Source: Rhodopseudomonas infernalis
GTDB lineage: Bacteria; Pseudomonadota; Alphaproteobacteria; Rhizobiales; Xanthobacteraceae
Assembly: GCF_022271405.1 (NCBI RefSeq)
Contig: NZ_JAJNAL010000035.1
Location: forward strand, 1 to 55,367
Direction: 5' to 3'
Length of the DNA: 55,367 bases
Shown piece after piece: positions 10,531 to 21,100 of this stretch. The notes beneath the pieces were generated by a model. That model did no database searches. It was not told where the DNA came from and saw only the letters and a program-made list of their open reading frames with translations. A program made the position numbers and the translations under genes. Within the stretch, counting starts at the first letter, position 1. Every line of letters starts with the position of its first letter.

Positions 10531-11289
10531 TCACGATCCTGTTTTCGCGGCCAAGCCGCCGAACCGGCGCTCGCGCCGGGCATATTCGGCGATCGCGCCT
10601 TCCAGCGCGGCCTTGTCGAAGTCCGGCCAGTGGATCGGCACGAACACGAGCTCACTGTACGCCGCCTGCCACATCAGGAAATTCGACAATCGTTGTTCTC
10701 CGCTGGTGCGGATGATCAGGTCGGGATCCGGGATGTCGGGTGCGTCGAGATAGCGGCCGAGCGTCTCGACATCGATCGTCGCCGGGTCACGCTTGCCTTC
10801 GGCGACCTCGCGGGCGAGCCGCTGCGCGGCGTTGGCGATCTCCTGGCGCGAGCCGTAATTGAAGGCGACCACCAGGTTCAGCTTGGTGTTGTTGCGGGTG
10901 AGTTCCTGCGCTTCGTCGAGCATCGCGCAAAGGTCGCGGTCGAGCCCCTCGCGTTCGCCGATCACCCGGACGCACACGCCGTCACGGTGCAGCGAGGCCA
11001 GATCGTTGCGGATGAACCGGCGCAGCAGCCCGAACAGATCGCCGATCTCGGTGGCGGGCCGGGTCCAGTTTTCGGAACTGAACGAGAAGATGGTCAGATA
11101 CTGGATGCCGATCTCGTTGGCGGCCCGCACCACCCGGCGCAGCGCCTCGACGCCGCGGCGATGCCCTTCAGCCCGCGGCAGTCCGCGTGCCGCCGCCCAG
11201 CGTCCATTGCCGTCCATGATGATGGCGACGTGCGTCGGGATAGTGAGAGGGTCCGATCGGTCGGTCGCGGTAGCGGCAGCTTTCGACAT
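10531..11289 (-). CDS. uppS: Isoprenyl transferase (undecaprenyl diphosphate synthase)
   Basis: Cis-prenyltransferase that elongates farnesyl diphosphate to the C55 lipid carrier used for peptidoglycan and O-antigen. The 252-residue protein contains the catalytic IIMDGNGRWAAARG motif, the FSFSSENW region and the C-terminal RTSGEQRLSNFLMWQ motif. The ATG at 11289 follows GGATTGGACC. It lies 4 bases upstream of the likely TTG start of cdsA. A 269-base gap separates it from frr, so it may have a promoter of its own. Confidence 0.97.
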   Translation of the reverse strand: MSKAAATATDRSDPLTIPTHVAIIMDGNGRWAAARGLPRAEGHRRGVEALRRVVRAANEIGIQYLTIFSFSSENWTRPATEIGDLFGLLRRFIRNDLASLHRDGVCVRVIGEREGLDRDLCAMLDEAQELTRNNTKLNLVVAFNYGSRQEIANAAQRLAREVAEGKRDPATIDVETLGRYLDAPDIPDPDLIIRTSGEQRLSNFLMWQAAYSELVFVPIHWPDFDKAALEGAIAEYARRERRFGGLAAKTGS

Positions 11290-11496
11290 AGGTCCAATCC
11301 CGAAGCGTCATCCCGCGAAGAAGTACCCGTTCACCCGCCAGAACTATTTCGGATCAATAAGTTATGGCACCGGCGACCACAAGGCTCCGATGCTGCAGAA
11401 GGCTCGTGGCAGTCCACCCTGCCGCACTAGGCCTGATTCGCGTTGCGTAGCGAATTGCAAACTCCGCGGCGAGGCGACGCTTCAGTATCCTCATCA

Positions 11497-11519
11497 GCGG
11501 CCGGAACGAGACCGGCCGC
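11497..11519 (-). terminator. Intercistronic GC hairpin after frr
   Basis: Perfect 8-bp stem (GCGGCCGG / CCGGCCGC) with a 7-base loop, 40 bases past the frr stop in the frr-uppS gap. No U-tract follows on the minus strand, so it may be an mRNA-stabilising or pausing hairpin and not a true terminator. The rest of the gap shows nothing recognisable. Confidence 0.35.
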
Positions 11520-11558
11520 CGGTCCATTGCTCGGTGCCGCAACCCGCGGCGCCGAATG

Positions 11559-12122
11559 CTAGACGGTCATGATTTCCTTTTCCTTGTTCGCGAGCAACTG
11601 ATCGATCTCAGCGATCACCGCATCGGTGGCCTTCTGCACTTCCTGATCGAGACGCTTCTGCTCGTCCTCGGAAATCTCGTGAGCCTTCTCGAGCTTCTTG
11701 ATGGTGTCCATGCCGTCGCGGCGGACATGGCGCACGGCAACGCGCGCCGCCTCGGCGTATTTGTGCGCGACCTTCACCAGCTCCTTGCGGCGATCGGCAT
11801 TGAGCTCGGGAATCCTCAGCCGAAGCACCGTGCCTTCGGTTGCCGGGCTGAGGCCCAGATTGGAATCGACGATCGCCTTTTCGACGGCCTTGACCATCGA
11901 CTTGTCCCAGACCTGCACCGACAGCAGCCGCGGCTCCGGCACAGACACGGTGGCGAGTTGGTTGAGCGGCATATGCGTGCCGTAGGCGTCGACCTGCACC
12001 GGCTCCAGCATCGAGGCCGAAGCGCGGCCGGTGCGCAAACCGCCGAGCTCGTGCTGCAGCGACTGCGATGCGCCCAGCATCCGGCGCTTCACTTCATTGA
12101 CGTCGAACTTGTCGGACTGCAT
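11559..12122 (-). CDS. frr: Ribosome recycling factor
   Basis: Splits post-termination ribosomes together with EF-G. The 187-residue product has the normal family length, with the conserved [20 protein letters not shown] segment, [14 protein letters not shown] and the C-terminal helix ending in [16 protein letters not shown]. The ATG at 12122 has a good GGAGAGA Shine-Dalgarno 8 bases upstream, so I prefer it to an in-frame start 27 bases earlier. It follows pyrH by 54 bases in the conserved tsf-pyrH-frr order. Confidence 0.97.
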   Translation of the reverse strand: MQSDKFDVNEVKRRMLGASQSLQHELGGLRTGRASASMLEPVQVDAYGTHMPLNQLATVSVPEPRLLSVQVWDKSMVKAVEKAIVDSNLGLSPATEGTVLRLRIPELNADRRKELVKVAHKYAEAARVAVRHVRRDGMDTIKKLEKAHEISEDEQKRLDQEVQKATDAVIAEIDQLLANKEKEIMTV

Positions 12123-12176
12123 GCCAGTCTCTCCTTCCAGAAATCTCATCTTGCGGCGCCAGCAGAGCGCGCGCGC

Positions 12177-12893
12177 TTAACCTGCCACCACGGTGGCCCT
12201 GCCCGCGCCTTCCAGCACGGTGCCGATCGAACCCGCCTCGGCGATGGAAAACACGATGATAGGCAGCGAAGCCTCGCGGGCAAGCGCGAAAGCCGTCGCA
12301 TCCATGACCTTGTAGTTGCCCGCGAGCGCTTCCGAATGCGTCAGGCTGTCGAACCGCTTGGCATTCGGATCGCGCTTCGGATCGGCGCTGTAGACGCCGT
12401 CCACATTGGTCGCCTTCAGCACCGCGCCGGCACCGATCTCGGCGGCGCGCAGAACCGCGGTGGTATCAGTGGTGAAAAACGGATTGCCGGTGCCGCCCGC
12501 CAGCAGCGCGATGCCGCCATCGGCCAGCGTCTGCATCGCGGCGGCGCGGGTGTAGAGATCGCAGACTTCCGGCATCAGCAGCGCCGAATAGGTCCGGGCC
12601 GGCTGGCCGTGCCGCTGCAGGGCTTCGCCGAGCGCGAGACAGTTCATCACGGTTGCGAGCATGCCCATGGTGTCGCCGGTCGGACGCGACACGCCGCGGG
12701 CGGAAACTTCGACGCCGCGGAAGATGTTGCCGCCGCCGACCACCACGGCGATCTCGACGCCGAGCTCGCGGGCAGCGATCAGGTCGCCGGCGACGCGGTC
12801 GATGGTGGGCTGATCGATGCCGTAACTCTGGGGCCCGGCGAAATATTCGCCCGAGAGCTTGACCACCACACGACGATAGATCGGCTCACCCAT
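12177..12893 (-). CDS. pyrH: Uridylate kinase
   Basis: Bacterial UMP kinase that makes UDP for RNA, DNA and nucleotide sugars such as the UDP-GlcNAc used by LpxA. The 238-residue amino-acid-kinase-fold protein starts [18 protein letters not shown] (phosphate-binding), has [10 protein letters not shown] early, and [13 protein letters not shown] and [10 protein letters not shown] in the nucleotide-binding half. It lies between tsf and frr with intercistronic gaps of 84 and 54 bases. Confidence 0.97.
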   Translation of the reverse strand: MGEPIYRRVVVKLSGEYFAGPQSYGIDQPTIDRVAGDLIAARELGVEIAVVVGGGNIFRGVEVSARGVSRPTGDTMGMLATVMNCLALGEALQRHGQPARTYSALLMPEVCDLYTRAAAMQTLADGGIALLAGGTGNPFFTTDTTAVLRAAEIGAGAVLKATNVDGVYSADPKRDPNAKRFDSLTHSEALAGNYKVMDATAFALAREASLPIIVFSIAEAGSIGTVLEGAGRATVVAG

Positions 12894-12920
12894 GATGCGG
12901 TCGCGTCCTCGGCGGGTTTG

Positions 12921-12942
12921 CTCCCGGCCGGGCGGCCGGGAG
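12921..12942 (-). terminator. Intercistronic hairpin between tsf and pyrH
   Basis: Perfect 9-bp stem (CTCCCGGCC / GGCCGGGAG) with a 4-base loop in the 84-base tsf-pyrH gap. There is no U-tract; a processing or attenuating hairpin is as likely as termination. Confidence 0.35.
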
Positions 12943-12977
12943 TCCGTCTCGTGAAAAGCGATTACTTCTGGCCCAAG

Positions 12978-13904
12978 CTACTTCTGGCCCGAGACTGCGG
13001 CGACTTCGGCGGCGAAGTCCGAGGTCTGCTTTTCGATGCCTTCGCCGAGCGCGTAGCGGACGAAGCCGGTGATCTTGATCGGCGCACCGACCTTGCCTTC
13101 GGCTTCCTTGACCGCCTGAGCGACCGCCTTGCCCTTCTCGTCGTGGATGTAGGCCTGCTCGAGCAGGCAGACTTCCTTGTAGTAGGTCTTCAGGCCGTTC
13201 TCGACGATCTTCTCGATCATGTTCTCCGGCTTGCCCTGCTGGCGATACTTGTCGGCCATCACCTCGCGCTCGCGGCGGACCACGTCCGGGTCGAGACCGG
13301 CCGAGTCGAGCGCCTGCGGGTTGGCGGCGGCGACGTGCATCGCAAGCTGGCGGCCGAGCGCGGCGAGCTCGTCGGCCTTGCCGGTCGATTCTAGCGCGAC
13401 GATCACGCCCATCTTGCCGGCGCCGTCGATCACCGCACCGTGGACGTAGCTCGCCACCACGCCCTGCGTCACTTCAAGTGAAGCGGCGCGGCGCAGCGTC
13501 ATGTTCTCGCCGATGGTGGCGATCGCGTCCGAAATCGCGCCGGCGACGGTCGACGAGCCGACCGGGGCGGCGTTGATCGCGTCGACGTCGGCGCCGACCT
13601 TGAGCGCGACCTGGGCGATCATCTTGACCAGGCCCTGGAACTGCTCGTTGCGCGCGACGAAGTCGGTCTCGGAATTGACCTCGATGACGACGCCCTTGAT
13701 GCCGTCGGTCACGGCGCCGATCAGGCCTTCGGCGGCGACGCGGCCGGCCTTCTTGGCGGCTTTCGACAGGCCCTTCTTGCGCAGCCAATCGATCGCGGCT
13801 TCGAGGTTGCCGTCGTTCTCGTTGAGCGCCTGCTTGCAGTCCATCATGCCGACGCCGGTGGTCTCGCGCAGCTCCTTGACCATCGCTGCAGTAATCGTTG
13901 CCAT
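12978..13904 (-). CDS. tsf: Elongation factor Ts
   Basis: Guanine-nucleotide exchange factor for EF-Tu. The product from the ATG at 13904 has 308 residues by coordinates. It has the N-terminal UBA-like domain with [15 protein letters not shown] and the core signature [12 protein letters not shown]. An AAAGGA Shine-Dalgarno is 10 bases upstream, which decides this start over one 54 bases earlier. Just past the stop the last codons are partly duplicated (TACTTCTGGCCC twice on the plus strand near 12962-12990), giving a second stop copy. It lies downstream of rpsB across a 184-base gap. Confidence 0.97.
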   Translation of the reverse strand: MATITAAMVKELRETTGVGMMDCKQALNENDGNLEAAIDWLRKKGLSKAAKKAGRVAAEGLIGAVTDGIKGVVIEVNSETDFVARNEQFQGLVKMIAQVALKVGADVDAINAAPVGSSTVAGAISDAIATIGENMTLRRAASLEVTQGVVASYVHGAVIDGAGKMGVIVALESTGKADELAALGRQLAMHVAAANPQALDSAGLDPDVVRREREVMADKYRQQGKPENMIEKIVENGLKTYYKEVCLLEQAYIHDEKGKAVAQAVKEAEGKVGAPIKITGFVRYALGEGIEKQTSDFAAEVAAVSGQK

Positions 13905-14054
13905 GCTCGTAGGTCCTTTGCCTGTCAGGGCGCACCGCACGGCGGGAGCCGACGGCACGCGATCAGGAATTCATCACAGATTTCGACGACCGGAGCATTT
14001 CGCGGTGCGCTACTAGGCGCTCCGAATCGAAATGATCGCGATCGATGGATCAGC

Positions 14055-14080
14055 GCTGCGGCCGGTCGACCGGCCGCAGC
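14055..14080 (-). terminator. Perfect 26-base palindrome after rpsB
   Basis: GCTGCGGCCGGTC followed directly by its reverse complement, 8 bases past the rpsB stop. It would form a 13-bp GC stem (minus the turn). No U-tract follows, so it probably attenuates or processes the rpsB-tsf message, giving tsf its own level. Confidence 0.45.
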
Positions 14081-14088
14081 GTCGCGCC

Positions 14089-15081
14089 TTATTCCGCCTC
14101 GGCGGTCATGCCCTTGGCCTGGGTGACCCAGCCATCGGCACGGCCCGGCAGACCGACTTCTTCGCCGATCTGGTGCGCGGTCGGCTGATCGAGCTCGGCC
14201 AGCTGCCAGAAGTGGAAGATGCCGAGGTCGTTGAGCTTCTTCTCAATCGCGCCGGACACGCCGGTGAGCTTCTTGAGATCGTCCGGGGTGCCGCGCGGAC
14301 CGGACAGGCCCTGGAAGCCGCTGGTCTGCGCCGGCAGATCTTCACGCAGCGGCTGCGACGCCGCACCGATGTCGAAACCCGAATCGCCCTGGGCGCGCCC
14401 GATGCCGTCGATCACCGCGCGGGCGATCAGGTCGCAATACAGCGCGATCGCGCGGCCGGCGTCGTCGTTGCCCGGCACCAGATAGGTGATGCCCTTCGGA
14501 TCGCAGTTGGTATCGACGATCGCCGCCACCGGGATGCCCAGACGCTGGGCTTCCTGGATCGCAATGTCTTCCTTGTTGGTGTCGATCACGAAGATCAGAT
14601 CCGGCAGGCCGCCCATGTCCTTGATGCCGCCGAGCGAACGGTCGAGCTTGTCGCGCTCGCGCTGCAGCTCGAGCCGCTCCTTCTTGGTGTAGGCATTGGC
14701 GTCGGCCGAACTCAGCACGTCGTCGAGATGACGCAGCCGCTTGATCGAACCCGAGATCGTCTTCCAGTTGGTCAGCGTGCCGCCGAGCCAGCGCGAGTTG
14801 ACGAAGTACTGAGCCGAGCGCTTGGCCGCATCGGCCACGGCGTCCTGCGCCTGGCGCTTGGTGCCGACGAACAGCACGCGACCACCCTTGGCGACGGTGT
14901 CGCTGATCGCCTGCAGCGCGCGGTGCATCAGCGGCACGGTCTGCGCGAGGTCGATGATGTGGATGTTGTTGCGGGCGCCGAAAATGTACTCGGCCATCTT
15001 CGGATTCCAGCGATGCGACTGGTGGCCGAAATGGACGCCGGCTTCGAGCAGCTGGCGCATGGAAAATTCAGGAAGTGCCAT
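14089..15081 (-). CDS. rpsB: 30S ribosomal protein S2 with C-terminal extension
   Basis: Small-subunit ribosomal protein. The core (about residues 1-230) shows [41 protein letters not shown] and the [16 protein letters not shown] region. The protein is 330 residues against about 240 in E. coli. The extra C-terminal 95 residues include a helix-hairpin-helix-like element ([18 protein letters not shown]), a form known in some alphaproteobacteria. The leader upstream of the ATG contains the Shine-Dalgarno-like CCGGAG twice and a CCGGTG/CACCGG dyad. Confidence 0.97.
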   Translation of the reverse strand: MALPEFSMRQLLEAGVHFGHQSHRWNPKMAEYIFGARNNIHIIDLAQTVPLMHRALQAISDTVAKGGRVLFVGTKRQAQDAVADAAKRSAQYFVNSRWLGGTLTNWKTISGSIKRLRHLDDVLSSADANAYTKKERLELQRERDKLDRSLGGIKDMGGLPDLIFVIDTNKEDIAIQEAQRLGIPVAAIVDTNCDPKGITYLVPGNDDAGRAIALYCDLIARAVIDGIGRAQGDSGFDIGAASQPLREDLPAQTSGFQGLSGPRGTPDDLKKLTGVSGAIEKKLNDLGIFHFWQLAELDQPTAHQIGEEVGLPGRADGWVTQAKGMTAEAE

Positions 15082-15207
15082 AGGTGTATTCTCCGGTTGT
15101 TCCTCCGGAAGCGCGTGAGCAACGAGCGATGGGACAGGACAATCCTGCCTTCCGGCCCGGTGCCACCGGACGGCTATTAAGCCATGCTTCCGTGTGAGAT
15201 GGCGCGC

Positions 15208-15235
15208 GTTATAGCGGGATTCCCCGATAACGCAA
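15208..15235 (-). promoter_or_regulatory. Candidate sigma-70-type promoter of rpsB
   Basis: On the minus strand TTGCGT (-35) and TATAAC (-10) are separated by 16 bases, about 130 bases upstream of the rpsB ATG. The -10 matches 5 of 6 consensus positions, the -35 only 3. This would drive rpsB and perhaps the whole cluster. The remaining bases of the 15082-15367 gap show no gene. Confidence 0.4.
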
Positions 15236-15367
15236 GGTGAACCGGCCAGCCCTACGCGAACGCGGCGCCCGAGCGTTGCGTTGGGAACTCCCCCGGCTTA
15301 ACCCGGGCCGGCTTGATGCCGGCCCTAGGTTCCAATCGTATCCCCGCAACCAAATCGCGGCGGCCGC

Positions 15368-17968
15368 TCAACATTCTTTGGCTCCGGGGGGACACCTTTT
15401 GGGCGGACCGGCCGGCCGCGGCGGCGCGGCGACCCGTGGGGCGACCGGCGGCGGAGCGGCGCGAGGCGGCGCCGGCGGCGCGGCCATCCGCGGCGGAGGT
15501 GGCGGCGCCACGCGAGGCGGCGGCGGTGCTGCCATTCGCGGCGGCGGCGGAGCAGCCATCCGGGCTGGCGGCGCCACTCTCGCCGGCGGCGGGGCCGCAA
15601 TCCGCGGCTCGGGTCGCGGCGGTGGCGCGACACGTGGAGCAACGTGCATGGGCGGCGGAACCGGCCTGGCCACCGTCGGCGGCACCGGACGCGTCACCTG
15701 GGGCGGGACCGGCCGCCGTTCTGCTGTGCCGGCCGGCGGGCCCGGCGGCCGCGCCGGCGACACCACTGCCGGCGTCCGACGCATGGCCCCGGCATCTCCG
15801 GGGGATGGGGCCGGGTTGGCGGGTGCCAAAGCCGCAGCCGGAGGTGCCGGCGGCGTCGGTCCTGGCGGCTTTCCGCCGGGCGGCGGGGCTGCGGGCGTTT
15901 GCGGCGCCCCGGCGCGCGGCGCGGCGGCTGGACCATTGCTGCCCAGCCCCGGCCGAACGGCCGTCGGGCTGGTCGGCGCGCCCGCCGGGGTGCCAACACG
16001 CAATGTTTCGGCTGGTGGAGCGCCAAGTGCGGCACTGGGGACCGGCGGCGCACCTTTGGCTCCCGGAACCGGCAGCGCCTGTGCACCCGGGACCGCGACA
16101 GTCGGAGAGCCCTGCCCCGGGCGCCCCTGATTTGGAAGCTGCGGAGCGCCAGGACCAGTCGGCCGGCCCGGACTGGCGCCGGGCGCGGTCGTCACCGGCG
16201 GCGGCGATGTCACCGGCCCACCCGGCGCTGGCGACGTCTGGGGCGATGCCGGCGGCTGCTGCGCCAGCCGCGGTCCTTGCAACTGCACACCCGGGCGCGC
16301 CGCGAAGCCGCCTTGCGGCGCGGTGTTGACCGAAGCGCTCGGCGGCACCGCCGCCTTGCCTTCCTTGATCAGTGCGGCGCGCTGCATCACCGCGGCCGGC
16401 AGCGCGGCGCCGATCACGCCGCCAGCGAGCGCGGCCGACGCCAGGCCGGCCCGGCTCGGCACGACGGACGGTGCGCCGCCCGGCGCCGCGACGCCCGGCG
16501 GCGTGATCAGCGGCACGGCCGGATTGGCGGCCGGCGGCGGCTGGTTGATCACCTGGTTGATCACCGTGGTGTTGTGGATGTTGGCGAAGATGATGTTGTT
16601 CGGCGGCGGCTGGACATAGACCGGCGGCCGCACATAGGCCGGGATCGGCACGAACAGCGGACGCGGCAGATAGAACAGGCCGATCGGCGGCGGCGGTGGC
16701 GGCAGCACGACGAAATCGGGCGGCGGTGGCGGCAGGAAGTACACCGGCGCCGGCGGTGGCGGCGCGAAGTCGAACACCGGATCGCTGAACATCAGCACCG
16801 GCCGGTCGACATAGACGATCTCGTCCGGCGGCGGCGGCGGTACGTCGTAGTCGATCACCGTGAAGCTCGGCGGCGGCTCCAGCGCCGCGGCGAGGATCGC
16901 CAGCCGGCGCCGCGCGTCGGCAGCGTGTGGGCCGCGCGGATAGCGCCGCAGGTACGACCAATACGCGTCCGGCGTATCGACCCGGTAAGTGCGCCGCCAG
17001 GTGATCGCCTCGCGCCGCGCCGCGACGATCGCCCTCACCCGCTTGGCCAGCGGATCGTCCGGATAGGCGACGAGAAACTCCTCATAGGCCTGCAACGTGT
17101 CGCGATCGAGCGCGGCCGCATAAGCTTCGGACGCGCCGAGATCGCGGATAGGCTTACTCCGCAGCGTCTGATCGACCGCGGCCAGCGGCGGCGCGTCGGG
17201 CGCGCGATCGAAGAACATGAAGTTCGACTCGATCGTCCGCGTATCCCACGGCACCTGGGCGCCCTGGGTCGACTCGTTGACGCGCAGGCGAACGCGGTCG
17301 AACAGCTGCGGCAACGTCAGGCCGCCGGTCCGGATCATCTCGGCCAGCGCCTGCGCGTAAACGCCGTACGCGCCGCGTTCGTCGGGCGCCACGGTGCCGG
17401 GCGCGGCGTTGAAGGCAGTCAGCATCCTGGGATTCGGCTCGACCATCGCCAGCCCCGAAGCGATCGAGCCGGCGGGCACGAACGGCTGCTCGCGCGCCAG
17501 ATCGAGCGCCACCACGCTCGCCTTCAACGGCAGCGACGCGAGCTGGCGCATGTAGTCGCCGATCCGCAGCCCCTCGATCGGAATGTCCGTGTCGCGAGAT
17601 ATTCGGGAGTCGACCGGGATGAAGTAGTTCTCGCCGGCGTACTGTACGCCGTAGCCGGCGAGATAAATCGCCGCGACGGTGTCGGGTCCCGAGTCCTCGG
17701 CCTTCTTCATGAAGTCGCGGAAGGCACCGCGCAGCGTATCGCCGTCGAGGTCGCGGGCGCCGCTGACGTCGAAACCGGCGGCCTGCAGCGTCTGGGCGAT
17801 CAGGCCGCCGTCATTGGCGGCGGTCGAGAGCGGCGCCTTGGCGTAGGCGGCGTTGCCGATCACCAGCGCAATTCGCTTTTCCTGCTGCTGTGCAGAAGCG
17901 CCGTGCGGCGCGGCGATCAGCAAAACGACGAAGGCGGAGAACACCGAGAGGAGCGAAGAACCACGCAT
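15368..17968 (-). CDS. Secreted caspase-fold (C14-like) protein with lost catalytic residues
   Basis: Sequence starting MRGSSLLSVFSAFVVLL is a signal peptide ending at GASA near residue 26, so the product is exported. Residues 30-250 match the bacterial caspase-like p20 fold: KRIALVIGNAAY, a GHG-type loop and GENYFIPVD. Active family members have a GHG His and a DACR Cys. Here these read AGYGVQ (Tyr at residue 106) and LDLARE (Ala at residue 158), so proteolysis is not expected. The remaining 600 residues are Pro/Ala-rich, with PPPP runs near residues 420-470 and a long repetitive tail ending in GAKEC. Numbering uses the ATG at 17968; in-frame starts at 17986 and 18022 are possible. It is not a known member of the rpsB or dnaE clusters. 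Confidence 0.88.
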   Translation of the reverse strand: MRGSSLLSVFSAFVVLLIAAPHGASAQQQEKRIALVIGNAAYAKAPLSTAANDGGLIAQTLQAAGFDVSGARDLDGDTLRGAFRDFMKKAEDSGPDTVAAIYLAGYGVQYAGENYFIPVDSRISRDTDIPIEGLRIGDYMRQLASLPLKASVVALDLAREQPFVPAGSIASGLAMVEPNPRMLTAFNAAPGTVAPDERGAYGVYAQALAEMIRTGGLTLPQLFDRVRLRVNESTQGAQVPWDTRTIESNFMFFDRAPDAPPLAAVDQTLRSKPIRDLGASEAYAAALDRDTLQAYEEFLVAYPDDPLAKRVRAIVAARREAITWRRTYRVDTPDAYWSYLRRYPRGPHAADARRRLAILAAALEPPPSFTVIDYDVPPPPPDEIVYVDRPVLMFSDPVFDFAPPPPAPVYFLPPPPPDFVVLPPPPPPIGLFYLPRPLFVPIPAYVRPPVYVQPPPNNIIFANIHNTTVINQVINQPPPAANPAVPLITPPGVAAPGGAPSVVPSRAGLASAALAGGVIGAALPAAVMQRAALIKEGKAAVPPSASVNTAPQGGFAARPGVQLQGPRLAQQPPASPQTSPAPGGPVTSPPPVTTAPGASPGRPTGPGAPQLPNQGRPGQGSPTVAVPGAQALPVPGAKGAPPVPSAALGAPPAETLRVGTPAGAPTSPTAVRPGLGSNGPAAAPRAGAPQTPAAPPPGGKPPGPTPPAPPAAALAPANPAPSPGDAGAMRRTPAVVSPARPPGPPAGTAERRPVPPQVTRPVPPTVARPVPPPMHVAPRVAPPPRPEPRIAAPPPARVAPPARMAAPPPPRMAAPPPPRVAPPPPPRMAAPPAPPRAAPPPVAPRVAAPPRPAGPPKRCPPGAKEC

Positions 17969-18128
17969 GATCGTGACCTGATGCATGAGCGCCATCCGCA
18001 CCTGCGGATCGCCACGTCGCATAGTTCAGCGCGCCGAAGGATGAATGTCACTTGAACAAAACATGCCCTCACCGCAACGCCAGCGTGCTGCGCCGCACGG
18101 ACTGCGCACGCAAACCCCGGGGAGATCC

Positions 18129-21100
18129 TTACAGCGCCTGCACGTCGACCACGCCGGAGACCGCCTTGATGGCGCCGGCGATCTGCGGCGAGACCTTGTA
18201 GCGGCCGGGCAGCTTCATCTCGACCTCGGTCTCGAGGTCGAGCATCAGCACCAGCGAGACGTCGCCCTCGCCGCTCGATCGGCCCTGCGCCGGACTGGAC
18301 GGCGTGGCGCCTTCCAGACGCTTGGCGACCGAGTCGAGGAATTTGGTGTCGCGCAGGAAGATCCGCAGGCCCTTCTGCGCCTTGGCGGCGGCGGCATCGA
18401 GCGGCTCGGCGTGCAGCACGCGGGCGCGGACGTCCTCGCCTTGCAGCTCGGCGCCGAGCTGCAGCAGCACCGCCGCGCCGGGCTCGAGCACATCGCGATA
18501 TTGCGCCAGTCCCTCCGAGAACAGCACCGCCTCGAAATGCCCGGTCGGATCGGACAGGCCCATGATGCCCATCTTGTTGCCGGTCTTGGTGCGCCGCTCC
18601 ATCCGCGACACTACTGTCGCGGCGACCTTGCCGGCCGTCGCGCCGGATTTCACCGCCTTGCAGAAATCGGCCCACGACTGCACCCGCAGCCGCTTGAGCG
18701 CGGTGGTGTAGTCGTCGAGCGGATGGCCCGACAGGAAGAAGCCGATCGCGTCGTATTCGCGGCGCAGCCGCTCCGACGGCAGCCACGCTTCGATCTGCGG
18801 CAGCACGATCGACGGCGCATCCGGCAAGCTGCCGAACATGTCGTTCTGGCCGCTGGTGACGGCTTCGTTGGCGCGCTGGCAGGCAGCGACGATCGCATCG
18901 GCAGCGGCGGACACGCGCGCGCGGTTCGGATCAATGCAATCGAACGCACCCGCGGCGGCGAGGCATTCGACGACGCGCTTGTTGATGGCGCGCGGGCTGA
19001 CGCGCGCGGCAAAGTCGGCCAGCGAGGCGAACGGCTTGTCGCCGCGCGCTTCGACGATCTGCTGCACCGCCTGCATGCCGACGCCCTTTAGGCCGGCGAG
19101 CGCGTAGTAGATCGTGTTCTCGCCGACCTCGAAGGTTGCGCCCGAGCGGTTGACCGACGGCGCTTCGACCTTGATACCCAGCCGCTGCGCCTCGGCGCGG
19201 AATTCCGACAGCTTGTCGGTGTTGTTGATTTCCAGCGTCATCGACGCGGCGAGGAATTCGACGGGGTAATGCGCCTTCATGTAGGCGGTGTGGTACGACA
19301 CCAGCGCATAAGCGGCCGCATGGCTCTTGTTGAAGCCGTAGTCGGCGAACTTGGCCAACAGATCGAAGATGGTGTCGGCGGCGTCCTTGGCGACGCCGTT
19401 CTTCATCGCACCTTCGACGAAGATCGCGCGCTGCTTCTCCATTTCGGCGCGAATCTTCTTGCCCATCGCGCGGCGCAACAGGTCGGCTTCGCCGAGCGAG
19501 TAGCCGGCCATCACCTGGGCGATCTGCATCACCTGTTCTTGGTAGATGATGACGCCGAACGTTTCCTTGAGGATCGGCTCGAGCATCGGATGCAGATATT
19601 CCGGCTCCTCGTCGCCGTGTTTTCGCGCGCAGTAGGTCGGGATGTTGGCCATCGGGCCCGGACGATACAGCGCCACCAGCGCGATGATGTCCTCGAACCG
19701 GTCCGGCCGCATGTCGACCAGCGCGCGCCGCATGCCCTGGCTTTCAACCTGGAACACGCCGACCACATCGCCGCGCGCCAGCATCTGATAGCTCGGCGCG
19801 TCGTCGATCGGCAGCGTCGGCAGATCGACATGAATGTCGCGCTGCTTCAAGAGCTTCACCGCGACGTCGAGCACCGTCAGCGTCTTCAGGCCGAGGAAGT
19901 CGAATTTGACGAGGCCCGCCGGCTCCACCCACTTCATATTGAACTGGGTGACCGGCATGTCGGATTTCGGATCGCGATACATCGGCACGAGGTCCGACAG
20001 CGGCCGGTCGCCGATCACGATGCCCGCCGCGTGGGTCGAGGCGTGGCGGGTCAGGCCCTCGAGCTTCTGCGCGATGTCGAAGGCACGCGCCACCACCGGG
20101 TCCTCGTCGCGGAACGCCTGCAGCTTCGGCTCGCCCTCGATCGCTTGCTTCAGCGAGATCGGCGCGGCCGGATTCTGCGGCACCAGCTTGGTCAGCTTGT
20201 CGACCTGGCCGTACGGCATCTGCAGCACGCGGCCGACGTCGCGCAGCACGCCGCGCGCCTGCAGCGTGCCGAAGGTGATGATCTGCGCGACCTGATCGCG
20301 GCCGTAGCGCTGCTGCACGTAGTCGATGACTTCGCCGCGGCGGTCCTGGCAGAAGTCGATATCGAAGTCCGGCATCGAGACGCGTTCCGGATTGAGGAAG
20401 CGCTCGAACAGCAGGCCGAAGCGGATCGGATCGAGGTCCGTGATCGTGAGCGAATATGCCACCAGCGAGCCGGCGCCTGAGCCGCGGCCCGGGCCAACCG
20501 GAATACCCTGGGCCTTGGCCCATTTGATAAAGTCCGACACGATCAGGAAGTAGCCCGCGTATTTCATGCGGGTGATGACGTCGAGTTCGAAGGCGAGCCG
20601 CTTGCGGTAATCCTCCTCGGTCATGCCCGGCGACAGGCCGTGGACGCGCAGCCGCATCTCGAGCCCCTGCTCGGCCTGGCGGCGCAGCTCGGCGGCTTCG
20701 GCAGCGGCGGCCTCCTCGGCGTCGCTGACGTCGGCGCCGACGGTGAACAGCGGCAGGATCGGCTTGCGGGTCAGCGGCCGATAGGCGCAGCGCTGCGCGA
20801 TCTCCACCGTGGAAGCCAGCGCCTCGGGCAGATCGGCGAACAGCACGGCCATCTCGGCGCGGGTCTTGAAACGGTGGTCGGGCGTGAACTGGACGCGGTC
20901 GGCCTCGGCGATCAGCTTGCCCGAAGCGATGCACAGCAGCGCGTCGTGCGCCTCGAAATCGTCGGTCGTGGCGAAATGCGGTTCATTGGTCGCGACCAGC
21001 GGCAGGCCGGCGTCGTAAGCCAGATCGATCAGCCCCGCTTCCGCGCGTCGCTCGGAATCAGTGTTGTGGCGTTGCAGCTCGACATAGAGACGGTCGCCGA

